In this document: piece after piece, positions 11,786 to 26,425 of the stretch
How positions within the stretch are numbered: the stretch's first letter is position 1
How the letters are laid out: each line of letters opens with the position of its first letter
Assembly (NCBI GenBank): GCA_963680875.1
Contig: OY804583.1
Location: 34,399,331-34,463,330 of the forward strand
Reading direction: 5' to 3'
Source of the DNA: Bathymodiolus brooksi
Taxonomy: Eukaryota; Mollusca; Bivalvia; Mytilida; Modiolidae
DNA: 64,000 bases
Notes under the pieces: model-generated
Seen by the model: only the letters and a program-made list of their open reading frames with translations
Told to the model about the DNA's origin: nothing
Database searches by the model: none
Position numbers and translations under genes: made by a program

Positions 11786-13181
11786 ACACTTTCAACAATG
11801 TGTCAGTTATAACGTAGAACATGGTGAACAGTTTTATTGGTGTTTAACGACACTTTCAACAATGTGTCAGGTATAATGTAGAACATGGTGACCAGTTTTA
11901 TTGGTGTTTAACGACACTTTCAACAATGTGTCAGGTATAACATAGAACATGGTGACCAGTTTTATTGGTGTTTAACGACACTTTCAACAACGTGTCAGGT
12001 ATAACGTAGAACATGGTGACCAGTTTTATTGGTGTTTATTAACACTTTCAACAATGTGTCAGGTATAACGTATTATATGGTGACCAGTTTTATTGGTGTT
12101 TAACGACACTCAACAATATGTCAGGTATAATGTAGAACATGGTGACCAGTTTTATTGGTGTTTAACGCCACTTTCATCAATGTTAGTTATAGTGTAGAAC
12201 ATGGTGACCAGTTTTATTGGTGTTTAACGACACTTTCAACAATGTGTCAGGTATAATGTAGAACATGGTGACCAGTTTTATTGGTGTTTAATGCCACTTT
12301 CAACAATGTTAGTTATAGTATAGAACATGGTGACCAGTTTTATTGGTGTTTAACAACACTTTCAACAATGTGTCAGGTATAACGTAGAACATGGTGACCC
12401 GTTTAATTGGTGTTTATCGACACTTTCAACAATGTGTCAGGTATAACGTAGAACATGGTGACCAGTTTTATTGGTGTTTAACCAAACTTTCAACAATGTG
12501 TCAGGTTTAACGTATGACATGGTGACCAGTTTTATTGGTGTTTAATGCCACTTTCAACAATGTTAGTTATAGCGTAGAACATGGTGACCAGTTTTATTGG
12601 TGTTTAATGCCACTTTCAACAATGTGTCAGGTATAACGTAGAACATGGTGACCAGTTTTATTGGTGTTTAACGAAACTTTCAACAATGTGTCAGGTATAA
12701 CATAGAACATGGTGACCAGTTTTATTGGTGCTTAACGACACTTTCAACAATGTGTCAGGTATAACGTAGAACATGGTGACCATTTTTATTGGTGTTTAAC
12801 GCCACTTTCAACAATGCTAGTTATAGTGTAGAACATGGTGACCAGTTTTATTGGTGTTTAACGACACTGTCAACAATGTGTCAGGTATAGCGTATAACAT
12901 GCTGGCCAGTTTTATTGGTGTTTAACGACACTTTCAACAATATGTCAGGTATAACGTAGAACATGGTGACCAGTTTTATTGTTGCTTAACGACACTTTCA
13001 ACAATGTGTCAGGTATAACGTAGAACATGGTGACCAGTTTTATTGGTGTTTAACGACACTTTCAACAATGTGTCAGGTATAACGTAGAACATGGTGATCA
13101 GTTTTATTGGTGTATAACGCCACTTTCAACAATGTTAGTTATAGTGTAGAACATGGTGACCAGTTTTATTGGTGTTTAACG

Positions 13182-13243
13182 ACACTTTCAACAGTGTTAG
13201 TTATAGTGTAGAACATGGTGACCAGTTTTATTGGTGTTTAACG
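13182..13243 (+). repeat. Chimeric monomer: A-type head, B-type tail
   Basis: The unit starts ACACTTTC like an A type but continues CAGTGTTAGTTATAG like a B type. In the sister block near 6,540-6,660 these are two consecutive units, an A type with CAATATGTC and a B type with CAGTGTTAG. Fusion inside the shared ACTTTCAACA segment removes exactly one 64-bp unit, which accounts for the offset change from 6,638 to 6,574. Confidence 0.82.
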
Positions 13244-14131
13244 ACACTTTCAACAATGTGTCAGGTATAATGTAGAACATGGTGACCAGTTTTATTGGTG
13301 TTTAACGCCACTTTCAACAATGTTAGTTATAGTGTAGAACATGGTGACCAGTTTTATTGGTGTTTAATGCCACTTTCAACAATGTGTCAAGTATAACGTA
13401 GAACATGGTGACCAGTTTTATTGATGTTTAACAACACTTTCAACAATGTGTCAGGTATAACGTAGAACATGGTGACCCGTTTAATTGGTGTTTATCGACA
13501 CTTTCAACAATGTGTCAGGTATAACGTAGAACATGGTGACCAGTTTTATTGGTGTTTAACCAAACTTTCAACAATGTGTCAGGTTTAACGTATGACATGG
13601 TGACCAGTTTTATTGGAGTTTAATGCCACTTTCAACAATGTTAGTTATAGCGTAGAACATGGTGACCAGTTTTATTGGTGTTTAATGCCACTTTCAACAA
13701 TGTGTCAGGTATAACGTAGAACATGGTGACCAGTTTTATTGGTGGTTAATGACACTTTCAACAATGTGTCAGGTATAACATAGAACATGGTGACCAGTTT
13801 TATTGGTGTTTAATGCCACTTTCAACAATGTTAGTTATAGTGTAGAACATGGTGACCAGTTTTATTGGTGTTTAACAACACTTTCAACAATGTGTCAGGT
13901 ATAACGTAGAACATGGTGACCCGTTTAATTGGTGTTTATCGACACTTTCAACAATGTGTCAGGTATAACGTAGAACATGGTGACCAGTTTTATTGGTGTT
14001 TAACCACACTTTCAACAATGTGTCAGGTTTAACGTATGACATGGTGACCAGTTTTATTGGTGTTTAATGCCACTTTCAACAATGTTAGTTATAGCGTAGA
14101 ACATGGTGACCAGTTTTATTGGTGTTTAATG

Positions 14132-14195
14132 CCACTTTCAACAATGTGTCAGGTATAGCGTATAACATGCTGGCCAGTTTTATTGGTGTTTAACG
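14132..14195 (+). repeat. Chimeric monomer: CCACTTTC head, G-type tail
   Basis: The unit begins CCACTTTCAACAATGTGTCA and ends with the G-type GGTATAGCG, TATAACATGC and TGGCCAG. In the sister region (about 7,560-7,860) the head and tail lie in units separated by four monomers. Fusion within the common CAATGTGTCAGGTATA segment removes those four monomers. The same chimera occurs near 17,812, probably copied by the 3,681-bp duplication. It also occurs near 31,470, 37,440 and 42,965, where it is either inherited or recurrent. Confidence 0.82.
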
Positions 14196-16037
14196 ACACT
14201 TTCAACAATATGTCAGGTATAACGTAGAACATGGTGACCAGTTTTATTGTTGCTTAACGACACTTTCAACAATGTGTCAGGTATAACGTAGAACATGGTG
14301 ACCAGTTTTATTGGTGTTTAACGACACTTTCAACAATGTGTCAGGTATAACGTAGAACATGGTGATCAGTTTTATTGGTGTTTAACGCCACTTTCAACAA
14401 TGTTAGTTATAGTGTAGAACATGGTGACCAGTTTTATTGGTGTTTAACGACACTTTCAACAATATGTCAGGTATAACGTAGAACATGGTGACCAGTTTTA
14501 TTGGTGTTTAACGCCACTTTCAACAGTGTTAGTTATAGTGTAGAACATGGTGACCAGTTTTATTGGTGTTTAACGACACTTTCAACAATGTGTCAGGTAT
14601 AATGTAGAACATGGTGACCAGTTTTATTGGTGTTTAACGCCACTTTCAACAATGTTAGTTATAGTGTAGAACATGGTGACCAGTTTTATTGGTGTTTAAT
14701 GCCACTTTCAACAATGTGTCAGGTATAACGTAGAACATGGTGACCAGTTTTATTGATGTTTAACAACACTTTCAACAATGTGTCAGGTATAACGTAGAAC
14801 ATGGTGACCCGTTTAATTGGTGTTTATCGACACTTTCAACAATGTGTCAGGTATAACGTAGAACATGGTGACCAGTTTTATTGGTGTTTAACCACACTTT
14901 CAACAATGTGTCAGGTTTAACGTATGACATGGTGACCAGTTTTATTGGTGTTTAATGCCACTTTCAACAATGTTAGTTATAGCGTAGAACATGGTGACCA
15001 GTTTTATTGGTGTTTAATGCCACTTTCAACAATGTGTCAGGTATAACGTAGAACATGGTGACCAGTTTTATTGGTGTTTAATGACACTTTCAACAATGTG
15101 TCAGGTATAACATAGAACATGGTGACCAGTTTTATTGGTGCTTAACGACACTTTCAACAATGTGTCAGGTATAACGTAGAACATGGTGACCAGTTTTATT
15201 GGTGTTTAACGCCACTTTCAACAATGCTAGTTATAGTGTAGAACATGGTGATCAGTTTTATTGGTGTTTAACGACACTGTCAACAATGTGTCAGGTATAG
15301 CGTATAACATGCTGGCCAGTTTTATTGGTGTTTAACGACACTTTCAACAATATGTCAGGTATAACGTAGAACATGGTGACCAGTTTTATTGTTGCTTAAC
15401 GACACTTTCAACAATGTGTCAGGTATAACGTAGAACATGGTGACCAGTTTTATTGGTGTTTAACGACACTTTCAACAATGTGTCAGGTATAACGTAGAAC
15501 ATGGTGATCAGTTTTATTGGTGTTTAACGCCACTTTCAACAATGTTAGTTATAGTGTAGAACATGGTGACCAGTTTTATTGGTGTTTAACGACACTTTCA
15601 ACAATATGTCAGGTATAACGTAGAACATGGTGACCAGTTTTATTGGTGTTTAACGCCACTTTCAACAATGTTAGTTATAGTGTAGAACATGGTGACCAGT
15701 TTTATTGGTGTTTAACGACACTTTCAACAATGTGTCAGTTATAACGTAGAACATGGTGAACAGTTTTATTGGTGTTTAACGACACTGTCAACAATGTGTC
15801 AGGTATAGCGTATAACATGCTGGCCAGTTTTATTGGTGTTTAACGACACTTTCAACAATATGTCAGGTATAACGTAGAACATGGTGACCAGTTTTATAGG
15901 TGCTTAACGCCACTTTCAACAATGTGTCAGGTATAACGTAGAACATGGTGACCTGTTTTATTGGTGTTTATCGACACTTTCAACAATGTGTCAGGTATAA
16001 CATAGAACATGGTGAACAGTTTTATTGGTGTTTAACG

Positions 16038-16101
16038 ACACTGTCAACAATGTGTCAGGTATAATGTAGAGCATGGTGACCAGTTTTATTGGTGTTTAAC
16101 G
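16038..16101 (+). repeat. Chimeric monomer: G-type head, ATAATGTAGAGCATGG tail
   Basis: The unit begins ACACTGTC like a G type but continues GGTATAATGTAGAGCATGG, a rare tail seen in A-type units near 9,930 and 19,680. In those relatives the G unit and the GAGCATGG unit are separate, three monomers apart. Fusion in the shared GTGTCAGGTATA segment deletes 192 bp. Confidence 0.84.
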
Positions 16102-19100
16102 CCACTTTCAACAATGTTAGTTATAGTGTAGAACATGGTGACCAGTTTTATTGGTGTTTAACGACACTTTCAACAATGTGTCAGTTATAACTTAGAACAT
16201 GGTGAACAGTTTTATTGGTGTTTAACGACACTGTCAACAATGTCAGGTATAGCGTAAAACATGCTGGCCAGTTTTATTGGTGTTTAACGACACTTTCAAC
16301 AATATGTCAGGTATAACGTAGAACATGGTGACCAGTTTTATTGTTGCTTAACGACACTTTCAACAATGTGTCAGGTATGACGTAGAACATGGTGACCAGT
16401 TTTATTGGTGTTTAACGACACTTTCAACAATGTCTCAGGTATAACGTAGAACATGGTGATCAGTTTTATTGGTGTTTAACGCCACTTTCATCAATGTTAG
16501 TTATAGTGTAGAACATGGTGACCAGTTTTATTGGTGTTTAACGACACTTTCAACAATGTGTCAGGTATAACGTAGAACATGGTGACCAGTTTTATTGGTG
16601 TTTAATGCCACTTTCAACAATGTTAGTTATAGTGTAGAACATGGTGACCCGTTTTATTGGTGTTTAACGACACTTTCAACAATGTGTCAGTTATAACGTA
16701 GAACATGGTGAACAGTTTTATTGGTGTTTAACGACACCGTCAACAATGTGTCAGGTATAGCGTATAACATGCTGGCCAGTTTTATTGGTGTTTAACGACA
16801 CTTTATACAATATGTCAGGTATAACGTAGAACATGGTGACCAGTTTTATTGGTGCTTAATGCCACTTTCAACAATGTGTCAGGTATAACGTAGAACATGG
16901 TGACCTGTTTTATTGGTGCTTAACGACACTTTCAACAATGTGTCAGGTATAATGTAGAACATGGTGACCAGTTTTATTGGTGTTTATCGACACTTTCAAC
17001 AATGTGTCAGGTATAACGTAGAACATGGTGACCAGTTTTATTGGTGTTTAATGCCACTTTCAACAATGTAGTTATAGTGTAGAACATGGTGACCAGTTTT
17101 ATTGGTGTTTAACGTCACTTTCAACAATGTGTCAGTTATAACGTAGAACATGGTGAACAGTTTTATTGGTGTTTAATGACACTTTCAACAATGTGTCAGG
17201 TATAACGTAGAACATGGTGACCAGTTTTATTGGTGTTTAACCACACTTTCAACAATGTGTCAGGTTTAACGTATGACATGGTGACCAGTTTTATTGGTGT
17301 TTAATGCCACTTTCAACAATGTTAGTTATAGCGTAGAACATGGTGACCAGTTTTATTGGTGTTTAATGCCACTTTCAACAATGTGTCAGGTATAACGTAG
17401 AACATGGTGACCAGTTTTATTGATGTTTAATGACACTTTCAACAATGTGTCAGGTATAACATAGAACATGGTGACCAGTTTTATTGGTGTTTAATGCCAC
17501 TTTCAACAATGTTAGTTATAGTGTAGAACATGGTGTCCAGTTTTATTGGTGTTTAACAACACTTTCAACAATGTGTCAGGTATAACGTAGAACATGGTGA
17601 CCCGTTTAATTGGTGTTTATCAACACTTTCAACAATGTGTCAGGTATAACGTAGAACATGGTGACCAGTTTTATTGGTGTTTAACCACACTTTCAACAAT
17701 GTGTCAGGTTTAACGTATGACATGGTGACCAGTTTTATTGGTGTTTAATGCCACTTTCAACAATGTTAGTTATAGCGTAGAACATGGTGACCAGTTTTAT
17801 TGGTGTTTAATGCCACTTTCAACAATGTGTCAGGTATAGCGTATAACATGCTGGCCAGTTTTATTGGTGTTTAACGACACTTTCAACAATATGTCAGGTA
17901 TAACGTAGAACATGGTGACCAGTTTTATTGTTGCTTAACGACACTTTCAACAATGTGTCAGGTATAACGTAGAACATGGTGACCAGTTTTATTGGTGTTT
18001 AACGACACTTTCAACAATGTGTCAGGTATAACGTAGAACATGGTGATCAGTTTTATTGGTGTTTAACGCCACTTTCAACAATGTTAGTTATAGTGTAGAA
18101 CATGGTGACCAGTTTTATTGGTGTTTAACGACACTTTCAACAATATGTCAGGTATAACGTAGAACATGGTGACCAGTTTTATTGGTGTTTAACGCCACTT
18201 TCAACAGTGTTAGTTATAGTGTAGAACATGGTGACCAGTTTTATTGGTGTTTAACGACACTTTCAACAATGTGTCAGGTATAATGTAGAACATGGTGACC
18301 AGTTTTATTGGTGTTTAACGCCACTTTCAACAATGTTAGTTATAGTGTAGAACATGGTGACCAGTTTTATTGGTGTTTAGTGCCACTTTCAACAATGTGT
18401 CAGGTATAACGTAGAACATGGTGACCAGTTTTATTGATGTTTAACAACACTTTCAACAATGTGTCAGGTATAACGTAGAACATGGTGACCCGTTTAATTG
18501 GTGTTTATCGACACTTTCAACAATGTGTCAGGTATAACGTAGAACATGGTGACCAGTTTTATTGGTGTTTAACCACACTTTCAACAATGTGTCAGGTTTA
18601 ACGTATGACATGGTGACCAGTTTTATTGGTGTTTAATGCCACTTTCAACAATGTTAGTTATAGCGTAGAACATGGTGACCAGTTTTATTGGTGTTTAATG
18701 CCACTTTCAACAATGTGTCAGGTATAACGTAGAACATGGTGACCAGTTTTATTGGTGTTTAATGACACTTTCAACAATGTGTCAGGTATAACATAGAACA
18801 TGGTGACCAGTTTTATTGGTGCTTAACGACACTTTCAACAATGTGTCAGGTATAACGTAGAACATGGTGACCAGTTTTATTGGTGTTTAACGCCACTTTC
18901 AACAATGCTAGTTATAGTGTAGAAAATGGTGATCAGTTTTATTGGTGTTTAACGACACTGTCAACAATGTGTCAGGTATAGCGTATAACATGCTGGCCAG
19001 TTTTATTGGTGTTTAACGACACTTTCAACAATATGTCAGGTATAACGTAGAACATGGTGACCAGATTTATTGTTGCTTAACGACACTTTCAACAATATGT

Positions 19101-19709
19101 CAGGTATAACGTAGAACATGGTGACCAGTTTTATTGGTGTTTAACGACACTTTCAACAATGTGTCAGGTATAACGTAGAACATGGTGATCAGTTTTATTG
19201 GTGTTTAACGCCACTTTCAACAATGTTAGTTATAGTGTAGAACATGGTGACCAGTTTTATTGGTGTTTAACGACACTTTCAACAATATGTCAGGTATAAC
19301 GTAGAACATGGTGACCAGTTTTATTGGTGCTTAACGCCACTTTCAACAATGTGTCAGGTATAACGTAGAACATGGTGACCAGTTTTATTGGTGTTTATCG
19401 ACACTTTCAACAATGTGTCAGGTATGACATAGAACATGGTGAACAGTTTTATTGGTGTTTAACGACACTGTCAACAATGTGTCAGGTATAGCGTATAACA
19501 TGCTGGCCAGTTTTATTGGTGTTTAACGACACTTTCAACAATATGTCAGGTATAACGTAGAACATGGTGACCAGTTTTATTGGTGCTTAACGCCACTTTC
19601 AACAATGTGTCAGGTATAACGTAGAACATGGTGACCTGTTTTATTGGTGCTTAACGACACTTTCAACAATGTGTCAGGTATAATGTAGAGCATGGTGACC
19701 AATTTTATT

Positions 19710-22700
19710 GGTGTTTAACACCACTTTCAACAATGTTAGTTATAGTGTAGAACATGGTGACCAGTTTTATTGGTGTTTAACGACACTTTCAACAATGTGT
19801 CAGTTATAACTTAGAACATGGTGAACAGTTTTATTGGTGTTTAACGACACTGTCAACAATGTCAGGTATAGCGTAAAACATGCTGGCCAGTTTTATTGGT
19901 GTTTAACGACACTTTCAACAATATGTCAGGTATAACGTAGAACATGGTGACCAGTTTTATTGTTGCTTAACGACACTTTCAACAATGTGTCAGGTATGAC
20001 GTAGAACATGGTGACCAGTTTTATTGGTGTTTAACGACACTTTCAACAATGTCTCAGGTATAACGTAGAACATGGTGATCAGTTTTATTGGTGTTTAACG
20101 CCACTTTCATCAATGTTAGTTATAGTGTAGAACATGGTGACCAGTTTTATTGGTGTTTAACGACACTTTCAACAATGTGTCAGGTATAACGTAGAACATG
20201 GTGACCAGTTTTATTGGTGTTTAATGCCACTTTCAACAATGTTAGTTATAGTGTAGAACATGGTGACCAGTTTTATTGGTGTTTAACGACACTTTCAACA
20301 ATGTGTCAGTTATAACGTAGAACATGGTGAACAGTTTTATTGGTGTTTAACGACACCGTCAACAATGTGTCAGGTATAGCGTATAACATGCTGGCCAGTT
20401 TTATTGGTGTTTAACGACACTTTCAACAATATGTCAGGTATAACGTAGAACATGGTGACCAGTTTTATTGGTGCTTAACGCCACTTTCAACAATGTGTCA
20501 GGTATAACGTAGAACATGGTGACCAGTTTTATTGGTGCTTAACGACACTTTCAACAATGTGTCAGGTATAATGTAGAACATGGTGACCAGTTTTATTGGT
20601 GTTTATCGACACTTTCAACAATGTGTCAGGTATAACGTAGAACATGGTGACCAGTTTTATTGGTGTTTAACGCCACTTTCAACAATGTAGTTATAGTGTA
20701 GAACATGGTGACCAGTTTTATTGGTGTTTAACGTCACATTCAACAATGTGTCAGTTATAACGTAGAACATGGTGAACAGTTTTATTGGTGTTTAACGACA
20801 CTTTCAACAATGTGTCAGGTATAATGTAGAACATGGTGACCAGTTTTATTGGTGTTTAACGACACTTTCAACAATGTGTCAGGTATAACATAGAACATGG
20901 TGACCAGTTTTATTGGTGTTTAACGACACTTTCAACAATGTGTCAGGTATAACGTAGAACATGGTGACCAGTTTTATTGGTGTTTATTAACACTTTCAAC
21001 AATGTGTCAGGTATAACGTATTACATGGTGACCAGTTTTATTGGTGTTTAACGACACTCAACAATATGTCAGGTATAATGTAGAACATGGTGACCAGTTT
21101 TATTGGTGCTTAACGCCACTTTCAACAATGTTAGTTATAGTGTAGAACATGGTGACCAGTTTTATTGGTGTTTAATGCCACTTTCAACAATGTGTCAGGT
21201 ATAACGTAGAACATGGTGACCAGTTTTATTGATGTTTAACAACACTTTCAACAATGTGTCAGGTATAACGTAGAACATGGTGACCCATTTAATTGGTGTT
21301 TATCGACACTTTCAACAATGTGTCAGGTATAACGTAGAACATGGTGACCAGTTTTATTGGTGTTTAACGACACTTTCAACAATGTGTCAGGTATAACGTA
21401 GAACATGGTGACCAGTTTTATTGGTGTTTAACGCCACTTTCAACAATGTTAGTTATAGTGTAGAACATGGTGACCAGTTTTATTGGTGTTTAATGCCACT
21501 TTCAACAATGTGTCAGGTATAACGTAGAACATGGTGACCAGTTTTATTGGTGTTTAACGACACTTTCAACAATGTGTCAGGTATAACATAGAACATGGTG
21601 ACCAGTTTTATTGGTGCTTAACGACACTTTCAACAATGTGTCAGGTATAACGTACAACATGGTGACCAGTTTTATTGGTGTTTAGCGCCACTTTCAACAA
21701 TGTTAGTTATAGTGTAGAACATGGTGACCAGTTTTATTGGTGTTTAACGACACTGTCAACAATGTGTCAGGTATAGCGTATAACATGCTGGCCAGTTTTA
21801 TTGGTGTTTAACGACACTTTCAACAATGTGTCAGGTATAACGTATTACATGGTGACCAGTTTTATTGGTGTTTAACGACACTCAACAATATGTCAGGTAT
21901 AATGTAGAACATGGTGACCAGTTTTATTGGTGCTTAACGCCACTTTCAACAATGTTAGTTATAGTGTAGAACATGGTGACCAGTTTTATTGGTGTTTAAT
22001 GCCACTTTCAACAATGTGTCAGGTATAACGTAGAACATGGTGACCAGTTTTATTGATGTTTAACAACACTTTCAACAATGTGTCAGGTATAACGTAGAAC
22101 ATGGTGACCCATTTAATTGGTGTTTATCGACACTTTCAACAATGTGTCAGGTATAACGTAGAACATGGTGACCAGTTTTATTGGTGTTTAACGACACTTT
22201 CAACAATGTGTCAGGTATAACGTAGAACATGGTGACCAGTTTTATTGGTGTTTAACGCCACTTTCAACAATGTTAGTTATAGTGTAGAACATGGTGACCA
22301 GTTTTATTGGTGTTTAATGCCACTTTCAACAATGTGTCAGGTATAACGTAGAACATGGTGACCAGTTTTATTGGTGTTTAACGACACTTTCAACAATGTG
22401 TCAGGTATAACATAGAACATGGTGACCAGTTTTATTGGTGCTTAACGACACTTTCAACAATGTGTCAGGTATAACGTAGAACATGGTGACCAGTTTTATT
22501 GGTGTTTAGCGCCACTTTCAACAATGTTAGTTATAGTGTAGAACATGGTGACCAGTTTTATTGGTGTTTAACGACACTGTCAACAATGTGTCAGGTATAG
22601 CGTATAACATGCTGGCCAGTTTTATTGGTGTTTAACGACACTTTCAACAATATGTCAGGTATAACGTAGAACATGGTGACCAGTTTTATTTTTGCTTAAT

Positions 22701-25700
22701 GACACTTTCAACAATGTGTCAGGTATAACGTAGAACATGGTGACCAATTTTATTGGTGTTTAACGACACTTTCAACAATGTGTCAGGTATAACGTAGAAC
22801 ATGGTGATCAGTTTTATTGGTGTTTAACGCCACTTTCAACAATGTTAGTTATAGTGTAGAACATGGTGACCAGTTTTATTGGAGTTTAACGACACTTTCA
22901 ACAATATGTCAGGTATAACGTAGAACATGGTGAACAGTTTTATTGGTGTTTAACACCACTTTCAACAATGTTAGTTATAGTGTATAACATGGTGACCAGT
23001 TTTATTGGTGTTTAACGACACTTTCAACAATGTGTCAGTTATAACGTAGAACATGGTGAACAGTTTTATTGGTGTTTAACGACACTGTCAACAATGTGTC
23101 AGGTATAGCGTATAACATGCTGGCCAGTTTTATTGGTGTTTAACGACACTTTCAACAATATGTCAGGTATAACGTAGAACAAGGTGACCAGTTTTATTGT
23201 TGCTTAACGACACTTTCAACAATGTGTCAGGTATGACGTAGAACATGGTGACCAGTTTTATTGGTGTTTAACGACACTTTCAACAATGTCTCAGGTATAA
23301 CGTAGAACATGGTGATCAGTTTTATTGGTGTTTAACGCCACTTTCATCAATGTTAGTTATAGTGTAGAACATGGTGACCAGTTTTATTGGTGTTTAACGA
23401 CACTTTCAACAATGTGTCAGGTATAACGTAGAACATGGTGACCAGTTTTATTGGTGTTTAATGCCACTTTCAACAATGTTAGTTATAGTGTAGAACATGG
23501 TGACCAGTTTTATTGGTGTTTAACGACACTTTCAACAATGTGTCAGTTTTAACGTAGAACATGGTGAACAGTTTTATTGGTGTTTAACGACACCGTCAAC
23601 AATGTGTCAGGTATAGCGTATAACATGCTGGCCAGTTTTATTGGTGTTTAACGACACTTTCAACAATATGTCAGGTATAACGTAGAACATGGTGACCAGT
23701 TTTATTGGTGCTTAACGCCACTTTCAACAATGTGTCAGGTATAACGTAGAACATGGTGACCAGTTTTATTGGTGCTTAACGACACTTTCAACAATGTGTC
23801 AGGTATAATGTAGAACATGGTGACCAGTTTTATTGGTGTTTATCGACACTTTCAACAATGTGTCAGGTATAACGTAGAACATGGTGACCAGTTTTATTGG
23901 TGTTTAACGCCACTTTCAACAATGTAGTTATAGTGTAGAACATGGTGACCAGTTTTATTGGTGTTTAACGTCACTTTCAACAATGTGTCAGTTATAACGT
24001 AGAACATGGTGAACAGTTTTATTGGTGTTTAACGACACTTTCAACAATGTGTCAGGTATAATGTAGAACATGGTGACCAGTTTTATTGGTGTTTAACGAC
24101 ACTTTCAACAATGTGTCAGGTATAACATAGAACATGGTGACCAGTTTTATTGGTGTTTAACGACACTTTCAACAATGTGTCAGGTATAACGTAGAACATG
24201 GTGACCAGTTTTATTGGTGTTTATTAACACTTTCAACAATGTGTCAGGTATAACGTATTACATGGTGACCAGTTTTATTGGTGTTTAACGACACTCAACA
24301 ATATGTCAGGTATAATGTAGAACATGGTGACCAGTTTTATTGGTGCTTAACGCCACTTTCAACAATGTTAGTTATAGTGTAGAACATGGTGACCAGTTTT
24401 ATTGGTGTTTAATGCCACTTTCAACAATGTGTCAGGTATAACGTAGAACATGGTGACCAGTTTTATTGATGTTTAACAACACTTTCAACAATGTGTCAGG
24501 TATAACGTAGAACATGGTGACCCATTTAATTGGTGTTTATCGACACTTTCAACAATGTGTCAGGTATAACGTAGAACATGGTGACCAGTTTTATTGGTGT
24601 TTAACGACACTTTCAACAATGTGTCAGGTATAACGTAGAACATGGTGACCAGTTTTATTGGTGTTTAACGCCACTTTCAACAATGTTAGTTATAGTGTAG
24701 AACATGGTGACCAGTTTTATTGGTGTTTAATGCCACTTTCAACAATGTGTCAGGTATAACGTAGAACATGGTGACCAGTTTTATTGGTGTTTAACGACAC
24801 TTTCAACAATGTGTCAGGTATAACATAGAACATGGTGACCAGTTTTATTGGTGCTTAACGACACTTTCAACAATGTGTCAGGTATAACGTACAACATGGT
24901 GACCAGTTTTATTGGTGTTTAGCGCCACTTTCAACAATGTTAGTTATAGTGTAGAACATGGTGACCAGTTTTATTGGTGTTTAACGACACTGTCAACAAT
25001 GTGTCAGGTATAGCGTATAACATGCTGGCCAGTTTTATTGGTGTTTAACGACACTTTCAACAATGTGTCAGGTATAACGTATTACATGGTGACCAGTTTT
25101 ATTGGTGTTTAACGACACTCAACAATATGTCAGGTATAATGTAGAACATGGTGACCAGTTTTATTGGTGCTTAACGCCACTTTCAACAATGTTAGTTATA
25201 GTGTAGAACATGGTGACCAGTTTTATTGGTGTTTAATGCCACTTTCAACAATGTGTCAGGTATAACGTAGAACATGGTGACCAGTTTTATTGATGTTTAA
25301 CAACACTTTCAACAATGTGTCAGGTATAACGTAGAACATGGTGACCCATTTAATTGGTGTTTATCGACACTTTCAACAATGTGTCAGGTATAACGTAGAA
25401 CATGGTGACCAGTTTTATTGGTGTTTAACGACACTTTCAACAATGTGTCAGGTATAACGTAGAACATGGTGACCAGTTTTATTGGTGTTTAACGCCACTT
25501 TCAACAATGTTAGTTATAGTGTAGAACATGGTGACCAGTTTTATTGGTGTTTAATGCCACTTTCAACAATGTGTCAGGTATAACGTAGAACATGGTGACC
25601 AGTTTTATTGGTGTTTAACGACACTTTCAACAATGTGTCAGGTATAACATAGAACATGGTGACCAGTTTTATTGGTGCTTAACGACACTTTCAACAATGT

Positions 25701-26425
25701 GTCAGGTATAACGTAGAACATGGTGACCAGTTTTATTGGTGTTTAGCGCCACTTTCAACAATGTTAGTTATAGTGTAGAACATGGTGACCAGTTTTATTG
25801 GTGTTTAACGACACTGTCAACAATGTGTCAGGTATAGCGTATAACATGCTGGCCAGTTTTATTGGTGTTTAACGACACTTTCAACAATATGTCAGGTATA
25901 ACGTAGAACATGGTGACCAGTTTTATTTTTGCTTAATGACACTTTCAACAATGTGTCAGGTATAACGTAGAACATGGTGACCAATTTTATTGGTGTTTAA
26001 CGACACTTTCAACAATGTGTCAGGTATAACGTAGAACATGGTGATCAGTTTTATTGGTGTTTAACGCCACTTTCAACAATGTTAGTTATAGTGTAGAACA
26101 TGGTGACCAGTTTTATTGGAGTTTAACGACACTTTCAACAATATGTCAGGTATAACGTAGAACATGGTGAACAGTTTTATTGGTGTTTAACACCACTTTC
26201 AACAATGTTAGTTATAGTGTATAACATGGTGACCAGTTTTATTGGTGTTTAACGACACTTTCAACAATGTGTCAGTTATAACGTAGAACATGGTGAACAG
26301 TTTTATTGGTGTTTAACGACACTGTCAACAATGTGTCAGGTATAGCGTATAACATGCTGGCCAGTTTTATTGGTGTTTAACGACACTTTCAACAATATGT
26401 CAGGTATAACGTAGAACAAGGTGAC
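19710..26425 (+). repeat. HOR tandem duplication, period 3,237 bp
   Basis: Landmarks repeat every 3,237 bp: CACCGTC at 20,354/23,591, CCCATTTAATTGG at 21,283/24,520 and 22,107/25,344, and the rare GAACAAGGTGACC near 23,180/26,417. GTTTAACACCAC near 19,712/22,946 marks the left limit, with 2 bp less because one G unit in the left copy is 62 bp. Each copy also holds an internal repetition of about 824 bp (21,283 to 22,107). The copies look nearly identical. Confidence 0.85.

Larger units (their letters stand above)
11779..17170 (+). repeat. 6,638-bp block, right (shortened) copy
   Basis: This is the colinear copy of 5,141-10,970. Compared with the left copy it has lost one monomer near 13,182, four near 14,132 and three near 16,038, and it has an extra TTATCG-type unit near 16,990. 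Chimeric monomers mark the three losses. Shared rare variants (GTCTCAGG near 10,309 and 16,430; CACCGTC at 10,606 and 16,735; ATAATGTAGAGCATGG near 9,930 and 16,060) confirm common descent. Confidence 0.76.
13540..20780 (+). repeat. HOR tandem duplication, period 3,681 then 3,619 bp
   Basis: The string from about 13,540 is repeated from 17,221. P units at 13,919/17,600 and 14,807/18,488 are both 3,681 bp apart. Later landmarks such as CACCGTC (16,735/20,354) and TAACGACAC with ATAATG (16,921/20,540) are 3,619 bp apart. The 62-bp net change is explained by two events: the right copy lacks four units near 19,320 (254 bp) and the left copy lacks three at 16,038 (192 bp). The right copy also holds the GTCTCAGG and GAGCATGG markers. 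Confidence 0.82.

Noticed and set aside
16801..16864. CTTTATACAATATG and, near 28,291, CTTTTACCAATATG as possible new monomer classes
   Set aside because: Each is a single unit with two or three substitutions in an otherwise normal A-type monomer, so they are private mutations.
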